Positions 27,894-37,578 are shown, counted from the stretch's first letter. The stretch: 64,000 bases of DNA from Bacteroides reticulotermitis JCM 10512 (GCF_000517545.1 NZ_BAIV01000015.1:1-64000); one strand, 5' to 3'. Numbers and translations are program-made. The notes: generated from the sequence alone by a model not told the origin.

Positions 27894-29270
27894 ATGAACA
27901 ATTCTCCTCTGCGTACTTCCAAAGGCTTTTCCAGAGCGTTTTGGGTAAGTAACACCGTCGAACTGTTTGAGCGTATGGCATACTATGCTGTTTTTATCGT
28001 TCTTACTATCTATCTGTCTAGTATTTTAGGTTTTAATGACTTTGAAGCAAGTATGATTTCCGGACTCTTTTCCGGAGGGTTGTATCTATTACCCATCTTT
28101 TCTGGTGCTTATGCCGACAAAATAGGTTTCCGTAAATCGATGATTGTTGCTTTCTCTCTCTTATCTATTGGCTATTTGGGATTGGGTGTTTTGCCGACTC
28201 TGCTCGAAACAACAGGTCTGGTAAGTTATGGAGTAACTACACAGTTTAGTGGGCTTCCTACTAGTTCTACGCGATGGATTATCGTACCGATTTTATTGAT
28301 TCTCATGACGGGAGGTTCATTCATCAAGTCTATTATTTCTGCATCCGTGGCCAAAGAAACGACTGAAGCAACGCGTGCACGCGGGTACTCTATTTTCTAT
28401 ATGATGGTAAATATTGGTGCCTTTACCGGAAAAACGATAATCGATCCTTTGAGGAATGTAATCGGTGAAAAGGCGTATATTTATATCAATTACTTCTCAG
28501 CCTCGATGACTATTATCGCTCTTTTGGCAGTAATTCTATTATATAAATCGACTCACACTACCGGTGAGGGAAAAAGTATGCGTGAAATAGGGCAGGGGTT
28601 CATGCGCATTGTATGCAATTGGCGTCTGTTGGTTCTAATTCTCATTGTAACCGGTTTTTGGATGGTTCAACAGCAGTTGTATGCTACCATGCCTAAGTAT
28701 GTGATTCGTATGGCTGGCGAAACGGCTAAGCCCGGATGGATAGCTAATGTCAATCCCTTTGTAGTGGTTTGTTGTGTTAGCTTCATTACACGCCTAATGG
28801 CTAAACGTAGTGCAATTACCTCTATGAACATAGGAATGTTTTTGATTCCGCTCTCTGCATTGCTTATGGCGTGTGGTAATCTTCTCGGCAATGATATAAT
28901 ATCCGGTATGAGTAATATCACCTTAATGATGGTGGCTGGTATTGTAGTGCAAGCATTGGCCGAATGTTTTATTTCTCCACGCTATTTGGAGTATTTTTCA
29001 TTACAAGCTCCTAAGGGGGAAGAAGGTATGTATTTAGGATTTAGCCATTTGCATTCTTTCTTGTCATCTATTCTGGGATTTGGACTCGCGGGTGTTTTGC
29101 TAACTAAGTACTGTCCGGATCCGGTGTTGTTTGAAACACGTGCTGCTTGGGAGTTGGCTAGTGCAAATGCTCACTATATATGGTACTATTTTGCAGGTAT
29201 CGGTTTGATTGCCGCAATTGCTCTACTATTATTTGCAAAATTCACGACTTCTATGGACAAAAAGAAGTAA
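27894..29270 (+). CDS. POT/MFS-family transporter, peptide-type
   Basis: A 458-residue inner-membrane protein with about 12 helices. The first helix carries ELFERMAYYAVF, close to the ExxERFxYY signature of proton-coupled oligopeptide transporters, and loop 2-3 has ADKIGFRKSM in place of the MFS GxLaDr motif. RARGYSIFYMMVNIGAFTG near residue 165 matches the second POT signature (FYxxINxG). A di/tripeptide or nucleoside-type substrate is possible, but it cannot be decided. It is monocistronic, with its own promoter, and a hairpin follows. Confidence 0.8.
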   Translation: MNNSPLRTSKGFSRAFWVSNTVELFERMAYYAVFIVLTIYLSSILGFNDFEASMISGLFSGGLYLLPIFSGAYADKIGFRKSMIVAFSLLSIGYLGLGVLPTLLETTGLVSYGVTTQFSGLPTSSTRWIIVPILLILMTGGSFIKSIISASVAKETTEATRARGYSIFYMMVNIGAFTGKTIIDPLRNVIGEKAYIYINYFSASMTIIALLAVILLYKSTHTTGEGKSMREIGQGFMRIVCNWRLLVLILIVTGFWMVQQQLYATMPKYVIRMAGETAKPGWIANVNPFVVVCCVSFITRLMAKRSAITSMNIGMFLIPLSALLMACGNLLGNDIISGMSNITLMMVAGIVVQALAECFISPRYLEYFSLQAPKGEEGMYLGFSHLHSFLSSILGFGLAGVLLTKYCPDPVLFETRAAWELASANAHYIWYYFAGIGLIAAIALLLFAKFTTSMDKKK

Positions 29271-29299
29271 TCTACTAGATTATTATCTTCTTTTTTACG

Positions 29300-29307
29300 T
29301 ATATTTG
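29300..29307 (+). promoter_or_regulatory. Promoter -7 box of the MBL-fold gene
   Basis: TATATTTG, 58 bases upstream of the start at 29365. No clear -33 box. Confidence 0.45.
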
Positions 29308-29345
29308 CCGTCACTTTGCCGTAAAAGTTGACGGCATTTTGTGTT
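29305..29345 (+). terminator. Hairpin between the transporter and the MBL-fold gene
   Basis: TGCCGTCA (29306-29313) pairs with TGACGGCA (29329-29336 region), with inner CTTT/AAAG pairs, followed by TTTTGTGTTTTT. It probably terminates the transporter transcript. It overlaps the -7 box TATATTTG (29300-29307) of the next gene, so it could also form in that gene's leader. Confidence 0.5.
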
Positions 29346-29364
29346 TTTAAAACGAAGACTAAAA

Positions 29365-30168
29365 ATGAAAATAAAATTTATAAGCTTGGCTAGTGGCAGT
29401 AGTGGTAACTGTTATTATCTGGGTACCGAAACTTATGGTCTGTTGATAGATGCGGGAATTGGCATTCGCACGATTAGAAAGGCTTTGCGGGATATCAATA
29501 TTTCATTGGATAGCATACGGGCCGTATTCGTAACTCACGACCATGCCGATCACATTAAAGCGGTGGGACATCTGGGAGAAAAGATGAATATTCCGGTTTA
29601 TACAACTGCCCGCATTCACGAAGGGATTAATCGCAGCTATTGCATGACAGAGAAGTTGAGTTCATCTGTTCGTTATCTTGAGAAGGAAGAACCTATGATG
29701 CTGGAGGATTTTCGCATTGAGTCATTTGAAGTTCCGCATGATGGCACAGATAATGTAGGATATTGTGTGGAGATTGATGGCAAGGTATTTTCTTTTCTGA
29801 CCGACTTAGGGGAGATTACGCCTACGGCTGCCCGATATATTCGAAAGGCCAATTATTTGATTCTGGAGGCTAACTATGATGAAGAGATGCTTAAGATGGG
29901 CTCTTATCCTAAATATCTAAAGGAGCGTATCTCGAGTAGTATTGGTCACATGAGTAATTCGGATACAGCCGATTTCTTGGCTGACAACATAACCGAGCAT
30001 CTGCATTATATTTGGTTATGCCATTTGAGTAAGGATAATAATCATCCGGAGCTTGCTTATAAAACAGTGGAGTGGAAATTGAGGAGTAAAGGAGTTCTCG
30101 TAGGTAAAGATGTGCAACTACTTGCTTTAAAGCGAAATACACCTTCTGAACTTTATGTGTTTGAATAA
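29365..30168 (+). CDS. Metallo-beta-lactamase-fold hydrolase (YycJ/WalJ-like)
   Basis: A 267-residue protein taking the ATG at 29365, which gives the usual start MKIKFISLASGSSGNCYYLG. The metal-binding motif THDHADHIKAVGH is near residue 60, with a further Asp in FSFLTDLGEI and His in IGHMSNSDTADFL and WLCHLSKDNNHPE. This is the pattern of the YycJ/WalJ exonuclease-like family found across bacteria. It is likely a nucleic-acid phosphodiesterase. The two tRNA-Lys genes follow on the same strand but have their own promoter. Confidence 0.85.
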   Translation: MKIKFISLASGSSGNCYYLGTETYGLLIDAGIGIRTIRKALRDINISLDSIRAVFVTHDHADHIKAVGHLGEKMNIPVYTTARIHEGINRSYCMTEKLSSSVRYLEKEEPMMLEDFRIESFEVPHDGTDNVGYCVEIDGKVFSFLTDLGEITPTAARYIRKANYLILEANYDEEMLKMGSYPKYLKERISSSIGHMSNSDTADFLADNITEHLHYIWLCHLSKDNNHPELAYKTVEWKLRSKGVLVGKDVQLLALKRNTPSELYVFE

Positions 30169-30203
30169 CGATAAAAATATATAGCAAAAAAGCTGTTGTT
30201 TTG

Positions 30204-30235
30204 TTTGGCTAAATAAAATAAAACACATACTTTTG
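30204..30235 (+). promoter_or_regulatory. Promoter of the tRNA-Lys pair
   Basis: TTTG at 30204-30207 and TACTTTTG at 30228-30235, separated by exactly 20 bases, 21 bases before the first tRNA. A full consensus match. Confidence 0.8.
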
Positions 30236-30256
30236 CAACCGCAAATAAGGAAATAC

Positions 30257-30329
30257 GCACTCTTAGCTCAGTTGGTAGAGCAACTGACTCTTAATCAGTG
30301 GGTCCAGGGTTCGAATCCCTGAGGGTGTA
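30257..30329 (+). tRNA. tRNA-Lys (CTT)
   Basis: Cloverleaf of 73 bases: acceptor GCACTCT/AGGGTGT with G-T closing pair, D arm GCTC/GAGC, anticodon stem ACTGA/TCAGT with loop CTCTTAA giving anticodon CTT, T arm CAGGG-TTCGAAT-CCCTG, discriminator A. CCA is not encoded. First of two identical copies. Confidence 0.95.
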
Positions 30330-30357
30330 CTTCTGGTTTGCAAAATTAATACATGTT

Positions 30358-30430
30358 GCACTCTTAGCTCAGTTGGTAGAGCAACTGACTCTTAATCAGT
30401 GGGTCCAGGGTTCGAATCCCTGAGGGTGTA
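30358..30430 (+). tRNA. tRNA-Lys (CTT), second copy
   Basis: Identical to the copy at 30257-30329, 28 bases downstream of it and very probably on the same transcript. Anticodon loop CTCTTAA, discriminator A. Confidence 0.95.
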
Positions 30431-30503
30431 CAAAGAAAATAAAGTGTTTACAGCAATGTAGATGCTTTTTTTTATTGTTTGTTTTTTGTACTTTTACACA
30501 CCT

Positions 30504-31379
30504 ATGGAAGTACCTGTTGAATACCCTGATCTTACACTAATAAATGCTATCTTAAACCTGAGAGGTTTTAAAGTGAGCCGAAATAGAGTGCCTCAAAGCG
30601 GGCCAACCGCATTTGGACGTCGGCACTATTATTTAATTGTACTCAGTATTGGTGAAAGTAGGGTACATTATGATGACCGTACTATCCACCTCGACGGTGT
30701 ATACCTGCTGCTGCTCAATTCCAAAGTGCCATACTCCACGGAGATTGTATCTGAAAAGCAGTCTGGATATAGTTGTGTCTTTACAGAAAGTTTTGTCCTC
30801 CCCATTATGCGTTTGGAAAGCCTTCAGCAGTCGCCTTTGTTTAACGTGGGAGCAATGCCAGCTTTCAAACTTGATGCGCAGCAGCAATCCAGGATTACGA
30901 ATATTTTTGATACAATGATTGAGCATGAGGCGACGGACTATCTGTATAAAGACGACTTAATGCGTAATTACATCCAATTAATCGTTCATGAAGCGTTGCA
31001 AATGCGTCCGACCGATCATTTCATGCAATACAACAATGCTTCACTCCGAATAACTACTCATTTTATGGAAATGCTTGAGAGGCAATTCCCACTAGAAAAT
31101 CTGAATGAAGCTTTACTGCTGAAAAATGCACAAGATTACGCAACCCACCTTTCTATTCATGTAAACACGCTGAATCGTGCTGTAAAGGAAATAACAGGGA
31201 AATCGACTACGGCTCATATAACTGAGCGCATTATTGCCGAAGCTAAATCTCTGCTTCAATACACGGATTGGAGTGTGTCTGATATAGCTTACGCTTTGGG
31301 ATTTGAGTATCCGAATTACTTCAGCAGCTTCTTTAAAAAGGCAACTGGTAATACACCTAAGTTCTATCGGACTCGTTAG
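30504..31379 (+). CDS. AraC-family transcriptional regulator
   Basis: A 291-residue regulator from the ATG at 30504; the upstream in-frame start would add a hydrophobic stretch unlike the family. The N-terminal 170 residues are a cupin-like ligand domain (RTIHLDGVYLLLLNSKVPYS). The C-terminal 110 residues hold the double helix-turn-helix: ATHLSIHVNTLNRAVKEITGKS, then WSVSDIAYALGFEYPNYFSSFFKKATGNTPKFYR, which matches the AraC signature well. The adjacent downstream CocE-like hydrolase gene is a possible target. The ligand is unknown. Confidence 0.88.
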   Translation: MEVPVEYPDLTLINAILNLRGFKVSRNRVPQSGPTAFGRRHYYLIVLSIGESRVHYDDRTIHLDGVYLLLLNSKVPYSTEIVSEKQSGYSCVFTESFVLPIMRLESLQQSPLFNVGAMPAFKLDAQQQSRITNIFDTMIEHEATDYLYKDDLMRNYIQLIVHEALQMRPTDHFMQYNNASLRITTHFMEMLERQFPLENLNEALLLKNAQDYATHLSIHVNTLNRAVKEITGKSTTAHITERIIAEAKSLLQYTDWSVSDIAYALGFEYPNYFSSFFKKATGNTPKFYRTR

Positions 31380-31436
31380 GTTTGAAATTTATACTTCTTG
31401 GTTTGAATACTTTAGCCTTTCAGGTTAAAGTCGCCA

Positions 31437-31444
31437 TATCTTTG
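31437..31444 (+). promoter_or_regulatory. Promoter -7 box of the CocE-like gene
   Basis: TATCTTTG, 84 bases upstream of the start codon. There is no TTTG at the usual distance. Confidence 0.5.
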
Positions 31445-31528
31445 TCTTATTGATTAATCGATGTTTATTCGCTTTTGCTAGCAAACAAAAATGATAGAGA
31501 AAAATCACAATAAGTAAAGATATAGATT

Positions 31529-33286
31529 ATGGAAAAATTGAAAAAGATGCAGGTTTTTGAACCTTCTTACGCTTACGTTGACAATGGCATTGAGCACGGA
31601 CTTTTAAGTAAATTCGAACCGGGAACTAACGTGTTACCGGTAGGTTATCAGGTTGACCCTAAATTTCGTGCGTTGCCCGTCGATATTGTATTTGAAAAGG
31701 ATGTTGCAGTCACTATGCGTGACGGTGTGACGATCTACACTGATGTATTTCGTCCTACGGGTACAGAGAAAGTTCCTGTTATTATTGCATGGAGCCCTTA
31801 TGGTAAGAGTGGAGGAACCGCTCCTCGAACAACCAATCTCTTTAATATGCTTGGTATGGATAATAGCATGCTTTCCGGATTGGCGAAATTTGAAGGGCCT
31901 GATCCCGCATATTGGTGTGCGCAAGGTTATGCTATTTGCAACCCTGATGCACGGGGTGTAGCCCATTCCGAAGGTAATATAGCAATGATTGGGACTCAGG
32001 AAGGGCGCGATTGTTATGACCTGATTGAATGGCTCGCTGTACAGGATTGGTGCAATGGTAAAGTTGGTATGAGCGGCACATCTTATCTGGCGTTTTCGCA
32101 ATGGTTTATTGCCGCCGAACAACCTCCGCATTTGGCAGCTATCAATCCGAACGAGGGTTTGAGCGATGCTTATCGAGACCTTTCTTTACGTGGTGGTATG
32201 CCAGATCTTTTCTTCGCAAAACGTTTGCAGGTGAATCATGTCAATGCGAAACAGGTTCTACGGGAAGACGTTTATGAAGAAGCTCGTCGCTATCCGATGG
32301 CTGACAATCCGGTCTGGCAAGATAAAATAGCGCAATTCGACAAGATTACTGTACCGGCATATGTAGTTGCCAGCTATTCTAATACGTTACATACGCAGGG
32401 TACGTTCCGTGCTTGGCGGAAAATGGCTTCGGAAGATAAGTGGCTGCGCATACATAATTCCCAGGAATGGCCCGATTATTATGATAATGCTAATACCGAA
32501 GATCGTCGTCTTTTCTTCGATCATTATTTAAAGGGAGAGGAGAATGGTTGGGAGAAGACACCTCGTGTACGTTATTCTGTGCTCGATATGGAAGGAGGTG
32601 ATCTTCTTAATCAACCGGCTGCTACGTTTCCACCGGAAGATGTTGTCTATGAAAAATATTATCTAGATGGTAGAACACGCTCTTTGACTACAGAAGCCGT
32701 CACATTTGAAGCGAAAACCATCTATGATACCAAAACAGACCCGGGAATGGCCTCTTTTATCGTTCGTTTCGATAAAGAAACTGTTATGGTAGGTTATCCT
32801 AAAGTACATCTTTGGGTAGAAGCTGATGGTGCAGATGACATGGATCTGTTTATTCTTATACAGAAGCTGGATGTACATGGCAATCATTTACAACAATTTA
32901 TTATACCCAATCAAGGTGCTATGATTCAGGATCTTACAGAACGAGGCGGGTCTGTGCTGAGATATAAGGGCTCTAACGGACGGCTACGTGTTTCTGCCCG
33001 TCATTTGGATAAGGAGCTTTCAACTGATATTATCCCGGCACATAGTTTTGATCGGGTAGAAAAACTGCAATTGGGTGAAGTCGTGGAAATAGAAATCGAT
33101 CTCTTTCCAATCGGTATGGCTTTTTACCCCGGCGAACAGTTACGCTTGGTTATAAGCTCTAAGAACGATCTGGGGGCTATCATGCCGGGGACACCGGCGT
33201 ATATTCCGGAAAATAAGGGGAAGCATATTATTCACACTGGCGGATTACGTCCTTCCTATCTTCAACTTCCTATCAAACCGGTTTAA
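31529..33286 (+). CDS. CocE/NonD-family hydrolase
   Basis: A 585-residue alpha/beta-hydrolase of the X-Pro dipeptidyl-peptidase (S15)/cocaine-esterase group. The core begins with VTMRDGVTIYTDVFRPTG near residue 60; the nucleophile elbow is GMSGTSYLAFSQW near residue 180; the C-terminal 230 residues are the jelly-roll domain typical of S15 enzymes (VMVGYPKVHLWVEADGADDMDLFI). There is no signal peptide, so it is likely cytoplasmic. The true substrate (ester, amide or prolyl peptide) cannot be inferred. Next to an AraC-type regulator, which may control it. Confidence 0.82.
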   Translation: MEKLKKMQVFEPSYAYVDNGIEHGLLSKFEPGTNVLPVGYQVDPKFRALPVDIVFEKDVAVTMRDGVTIYTDVFRPTGTEKVPVIIAWSPYGKSGGTAPRTTNLFNMLGMDNSMLSGLAKFEGPDPAYWCAQGYAICNPDARGVAHSEGNIAMIGTQEGRDCYDLIEWLAVQDWCNGKVGMSGTSYLAFSQWFIAAEQPPHLAAINPNEGLSDAYRDLSLRGGMPDLFFAKRLQVNHVNAKQVLREDVYEEARRYPMADNPVWQDKIAQFDKITVPAYVVASYSNTLHTQGTFRAWRKMASEDKWLRIHNSQEWPDYYDNANTEDRRLFFDHYLKGEENGWEKTPRVRYSVLDMEGGDLLNQPAATFPPEDVVYEKYYLDGRTRSLTTEAVTFEAKTIYDTKTDPGMASFIVRFDKETVMVGYPKVHLWVEADGADDMDLFILIQKLDVHGNHLQQFIIPNQGAMIQDLTERGGSVLRYKGSNGRLRVSARHLDKELSTDIIPAHSFDRVEKLQLGEVVEIEIDLFPIGMAFYPGEQLRLVISSKNDLGAIMPGTPAYIPENKGKHIIHTGGLRPSYLQLPIKPV

Positions 33287-33354
33287 TCGCTTTTCTGCAT
33301 AGTTAAGTTTATCCATAGGGTGCATCCCTCTATTTTAAGCTCTTGGATTTATAA

Positions 33355-33396
33355 CAAAAAAAGGAAGGAAACGTACTATGTTTCCTTCCTTTTTTA
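33355..33396. terminator. Bidirectional terminator between the CocE-like gene and uxaC
   Basis: Inverted repeat AAAAGGAAGGAAAC (ending about 33372) and GTTTCCTTCCTTTT (from about 33380), with A-run before and T-run after, suited to both convergent genes. Confidence 0.75.
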
Positions 33397-33417
33397 ATAT
33401 CGGGATTCAGCTATATA

Positions 33418-34824
33418 TTAGAACTTAAAGAAATTCTTAGCATTATTGTAGCTGATATCTTCAATCATTTGATTTACGCGCTCTATTTCAGAAGCTGGGA
33501 TTTCTCCGTTTTCTACATCACGGCCAACAAGGTTACACAATGTACGGCGGAAGTATTCATGACGAGGATAGGAGAGGAATGAACGTGAATCTGTCAACAT
33601 ACCTACGAAGCGGCTCAATAGGCCAAGTACAGACAGTGCATTCATTTGTTTTTCCATACCATCTTTCTGATCGAGGAACCACCAGCCTGAACCGAATTGG
33701 ATCTTGCCTGGAGTTGAGCCATCTTGGAAGTTACCCAACATCGTAGCGATAACTTCATTGGCACAAGGATTCAGATTATATAAAATGGTTTTAGTTAACT
33801 TACCGGAGGTATTTAAACGATCCAGGAATTTAGCCATAGCTTTTGCTGTTGTAAACTCACCGATTGAATCGAAGCCTGTGTCAGCTCCTAGCAGTTTGAA
33901 CATTTTGCTATTGTTGTTACGAATAGCTCCGTAGTGGAATTGTTGAGTCCATCCTTTTTCCCAATCCATTTCTCCGAATACAACAAGCATGGCTGATTTG
34001 AATTTCAGAACTTCTTCTTTAGTCAACTCCTTGCCACCATATACTTTATTGAAGATAGCTTTTATTTCAGCATCTGTATAGTCTTCTGCATAGAACTCTT
34101 CAATACCGTGATCGGACAAACGACAACCTTGTTCTGCGAAGAAGTCGTGACGTTTGCGCAATGCTGCAATCATATCCTCAAAAGTAGATATGGTAACACC
34201 GCTTACCGAAGACAACTTCTCAACATAAGCGCGGAAATCAGCAGAAACCTCTACTGCCATCGCTTTGTCCGGACGCCAGGTTGGAAGCATCTTGATCTCA
34301 AATCCGCTTTCACGAGTTTTGATATGATATTCCAGAGAATCGATCGGATCGTCTGTTGTACATACTACCTCTACATGGTAACGACGCATCATGCCTCGAG
34401 CGGAATATTCAGCTTGTGCAAGTTTCTCGTTACACTCGTCATAGATTTCCCGTGCTGTTTTCGGATTCAATATCTTATCAATTCCAAAAGCTGTTTTTAA
34501 CTCTAAATGAGTCCAATGGTATAAGGGGTTGCGGAAAGTGTATGGCACTGTTTCGGCCCACTTTTCAAACTTCTCCCAATCTGTTGTATCAGTTCCTGTG
34601 CAGAAGCGTTCGTCGACTCCGTTCGTACGCATAGCCCGCCATTTGTAATGATCGCCTCCCAGCCAAATTTCTGTGAGGGATTTAAACTTGTAGTCATCGG
34701 CTACCATTTGCGGAATTAAATGACAGTGATAGTCAATAATTGGCATCTTGGCCGCATGCTCATGATATAGCTTCTGCGCGGTTTCTGTTTGCAACAGAAA
34801 GTTTTCATCCATGAAGTTTTTCAT
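33418..34824 (-). CDS. uxaC: Glucuronate (uronate) isomerase
   Basis: Converts D-glucuronate to fructuronate and D-galacturonate to tagaturonate, the first step of hexuronate catabolism in the cytoplasm. The 468 residues agree with the family. The amidohydrolase-fold metal motif IDYHCHL is near residue 31, TDSRSFLSYPRHEYFRR near residue 420 is a strong UxaC signature, and the VVCTTDDP strand is near residue 155. It is divergent from the LacI-type regulator and uxaB, forming a compact hexuronate module. Confidence 0.95.
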   Translation of the reverse strand: MKNFMDENFLLQTETAQKLYHEHAAKMPIIDYHCHLIPQMVADDYKFKSLTEIWLGGDHYKWRAMRTNGVDERFCTGTDTTDWEKFEKWAETVPYTFRNPLYHWTHLELKTAFGIDKILNPKTAREIYDECNEKLAQAEYSARGMMRRYHVEVVCTTDDPIDSLEYHIKTRESGFEIKMLPTWRPDKAMAVEVSADFRAYVEKLSSVSGVTISTFEDMIAALRKRHDFFAEQGCRLSDHGIEEFYAEDYTDAEIKAIFNKVYGGKELTKEEVLKFKSAMLVVFGEMDWEKGWTQQFHYGAIRNNNSKMFKLLGADTGFDSIGEFTTAKAMAKFLDRLNTSGKLTKTILYNLNPCANEVIATMLGNFQDGSTPGKIQFGSGWWFLDQKDGMEKQMNALSVLGLLSRFVGMLTDSRSFLSYPRHEYFRRTLCNLVGRDVENGEIPASEIERVNQMIEDISYNNAKNFFKF

Positions 34825-34940
34825 TATTTCTGTGTTTTAAGTATATAGAAATATTACTTTCTATATTAATGTTATATATGGTTGATTCTAAATATAGTAG
34901 GTGTAAAATAACTTTTAGTTTTATTAACCGTTATCGAACA

Positions 34941-34971
34941 CAAAAGTAGAAAAATTACTTGGAGTAACAAA
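34941..34971 (-). promoter_or_regulatory. Promoter of uxaC
   Basis: On the minus strand TACTTTTG (34941-34948) is the -7 and TTTG (34968-34971) the -33, spaced 19 bases. The transcript would have a leader of roughly 110 bases. Confidence 0.65.
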
Positions 34972-34979
34972 AGAATTCG

Positions 34980-34987
34980 TATATTTG
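34980..34987 (+). promoter_or_regulatory. Promoter -7 box of the LacI-type regulator and uxaB
   Basis: TATATTTG, 35 bases upstream of the regulator start. It overlaps the region of the uxaC -33 box, so both directions could be repressed by one bound regulator. Confidence 0.6.
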
Positions 34988-35022
34988 CAGCGATTAATTT
35001 ATAATATTTAAGTATTGCCACT

Positions 35023-36091
35023 ATGGAGGATCAGAACTATACTATCAAAGACATTGCTCGTATGGCCGGAGTGTCTGCCGGCACTGTCGATAGGGTCCTG
35101 CACAACCGTGGTGATGTCTCTTTAAAAAGTAAAGAGAAGGTGCAAAAAGTGTTGGATGAAATACATTATCAGCCCAATGTTTTTGCCATAGGATTAGCGG
35201 CAAAGAAAAAGTATTCTTTCGTTTGCTTATTACCCTACTATGTTGAGTATGATTATTGGCATTCCGTGGTTGTGGGAATTGAACGTGCGCGTCAGGAATT
35301 ACGACCATTTAATGTGAATGTAGAATACTCTTTTTATAGTCACGGAGATAGAGATAGTTACCAAAAAGCTTGTCAAAGTATTGAAGAAAGCAATGTGGAT
35401 GCAGTTTTAATTGCGCCGAACTTTAAAGATGAGACTTTGAAACTGATCGCTCATCTTAAGAAACACAATGTGACCTATGCTTTTGTAGACTTTAATATTG
35501 AAGATACAGGAGGCACTGGCTTATATCGGACAAGATTCATATCGTAGCGGTTATATAGCAGCTAAGTTACTCATGCAGAACTATTCGGCAGATGAAGCTG
35601 AAGAATTGGTTGTGTTCCTGAGTAATAGTAAAGATAATCCCGCGGAAATACAGATGAATCGCCGCTTGGATGGATTTATGAAATACATTGCGGAGAACAA
35701 CGAGGGGTTGACTGTTCATGAAGTTGTGCTGAATAAGGAGAATCAGGCCAGTAATCGATTGACACTGGATAATTTCTTTCGCAATCATCATAGAGCAGTA
35801 CTTGGTGTTGTATTTAACTCACACGTCTATCAGTTAGGTGACTATTTGCGTCATGCCGGCATTGCGATGAAAGGTTTGATCGGATATGACCTTCTGAAAG
35901 CTAACGTCGAACTACTGAAGACCGAGCATGTACATTATCTGATCGGGCAACGTCCGGAATTGCAGGGGTATTGTGGTGTTACAGTGTTGTGTGATCACGT
36001 CGTTTTTAAAAAGCCGGTAGACGCTGTAAAGTACATGCCGATTGATGTATTAATTAAAGAGAATATAGATTTTTATTTTGAATTTGTATAA
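35023..36091 (+). CDS. LacI-family regulator of hexuronate genes, frameshifted
   Basis: About 355 residues when the frame break at 35509-35513 is bridged. Here one base appears to be extra (or two missing), in contrast to all other breaks in the window; removal restores EDTGALAYIGQDSYRSGYIAAKLLM. The N-terminal helix-turn-helix TIKDIARMAGVSAGTVDRVLHNRG (residues 6-29 region) with the hinge is followed by a type 1 periplasmic-binding-like sensor domain. Placed between uxaC (divergent) and uxaB (27 bases downstream), it is the likely repressor of both; the inducer could be a uronate or keto-uronate. Confidence 0.85.
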
Positions 36092-36118
36092 TACCAATTT
36101 TATAATTTTACAACTAAC

Positions 36119-37558
36119 ATGAAAGCATTAAACAAAGAAAATGCTCCCAAGACTCAACGCCCGGAGCGCATTATCCAATTTGGTGAAGGAAACTTTTTAC
36201 GCGCATTTGTCGATTGGATTATTCACAACATGAACCAAAAAACTGATTTTAACAGCAACGTAGTAGTGGTTCAACCTATTGATAAAGGAATGGTAGACAT
36301 GCTGAATGCACAAGACGATCTATTCCATGTAAATCTTCAAGGATTGGATAAAGGTGAAGTTGTGAATAGTCTGACTATGATTGACGTGATCAGTCGTGCT
36401 TTAAACCCATATACTCAAAACGATGAGTTCATGAAGTTGGCCGAACAACCGGAGATGCGTTTTGTTATTTCGAACACAACCGAAGCAGGTATTGCTTTTG
36501 ATCCGTCATGTAAATTAGATGATGCACCGGCTTCTTCTTACCCGGGCAAACTGACTCAGCTATTGTATCATCGTTTTAAAACATTCAATGGAGACAAAAC
36601 AAAGGGTTTGATTATATTCCCTTGTGAACTGATCTTCCTGAATGGTCATAAATTGAAAGAAACGATCTATCAATACATCGATCTTTGGAATTTAGGTAAT
36701 GAGTTTAAAACATGGTTTGAAGAAGCTTGTGGCGTTTATGCTACTTTGGTAGACCGTATTGTACCGGGATTCCCTCGCAAAGATATTGATGCGATTAAAG
36801 AGAAGTTGCAGTATGATGACAACTTGGTAGTACAGGCTGAAATCTTCCACTTGTGGGTTATTGAAGCTCCTCAGGAAATTGCCAAAGAATTCCCGGCAGA
36901 TAAAGCTGGCTTGAATGTATTGTTTGTACCGTCAGAAGCTCCTTATCATGAACGCAAGGTTACTTTGCTGAATGGTCCTCACACGGTACTTTCTCCGGTA
37001 GCTTATTTAGCTGGTTTGAACATTGTTCGGGAAGCTTGTCAACATGAAGTGATTGGCAAATACATTCACAAGGTGATGTTTGACGAATTGATGGAGACTT
37101 TGAATCTGCCGAAAGATGAATTAACTAAGTTTGCTCAGGATGTACTCGAACGCTTCAACAATCCGTTTGTAGATCATGCTGTAACAAGCATTATGCTAAA
37201 CTCTTTCCCGAAATTCGAAACTCGTGATCTTCCTGGTTTGAAAACTTACTTGGAACGTAAAGGTGAGCTTCCTAAAGGCTTAGTGCTAGGTTTGGCTGCT
37301 ATCATTACTTACTACAAGGGTGGTGTGCGTGCTGATGGTGCTGAGATCGTTCCGAATGACTCCGCTGAGATTATGAACCTGTTGAAAGAACTGTGGGCAA
37401 CTGGTGATACAGCCAAAGTAACTGAAGGTGTATTAGCTGCTGACTTTATTTGGGGTGAAGATTTAAATCAGATACCTGGATTGGCTAAAGCAGTGAAAGC
37501 GAACTTGGATTCAATTCAAGAAAAGGGTATGATGGAAACCGTAAAAGGTATTCTATAA
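36119..37558 (+). CDS. uxaB: Altronate oxidoreductase (tagaturonate reductase)
   Basis: Reduces tagaturonate to altronate with NADH in galacturonate breakdown. A 479-residue member of the mannitol-dehydrogenase family. The N-terminal dinucleotide-binding strand IIQFGEGNFLRAFVDW is at residues 19-34, TEAGIAFD near residue 122, and the C-terminal all-helical domain carries LLNGPHTVLSPVAYLAGL near residue 282 with the family's catalytic Lys/Asn/His region. It follows the LacI-type regulator closely and ends in a strong terminator. The pathway continues outside the window. Confidence 0.93.
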   Translation: MKALNKENAPKTQRPERIIQFGEGNFLRAFVDWIIHNMNQKTDFNSNVVVVQPIDKGMVDMLNAQDDLFHVNLQGLDKGEVVNSLTMIDVISRALNPYTQNDEFMKLAEQPEMRFVISNTTEAGIAFDPSCKLDDAPASSYPGKLTQLLYHRFKTFNGDKTKGLIIFPCELIFLNGHKLKETIYQYIDLWNLGNEFKTWFEEACGVYATLVDRIVPGFPRKDIDAIKEKLQYDDNLVVQAEIFHLWVIEAPQEIAKEFPADKAGLNVLFVPSEAPYHERKVTLLNGPHTVLSPVAYLAGLNIVREACQHEVIGKYIHKVMFDELMETLNLPKDELTKFAQDVLERFNNPFVDHAVTSIMLNSFPKFETRDLPGLKTYLERKGELPKGLVLGLAAIITYYKGGVRADGAEIVPNDSAEIMNLLKELWATGDTAKVTEGVLAADFIWGEDLNQIPGLAKAVKANLDSIQEKGMMETVKGIL

Positions 37559-37578
37559 GATACGATATTTACTGTATT

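Noticed and set aside
30257-30430. Tandem tRNA-Lys genes as an element attachment site
   Set aside because: Both copies are complete and only 28 bases apart, with no integrase between or beside them; a simple gene duplication explains them.
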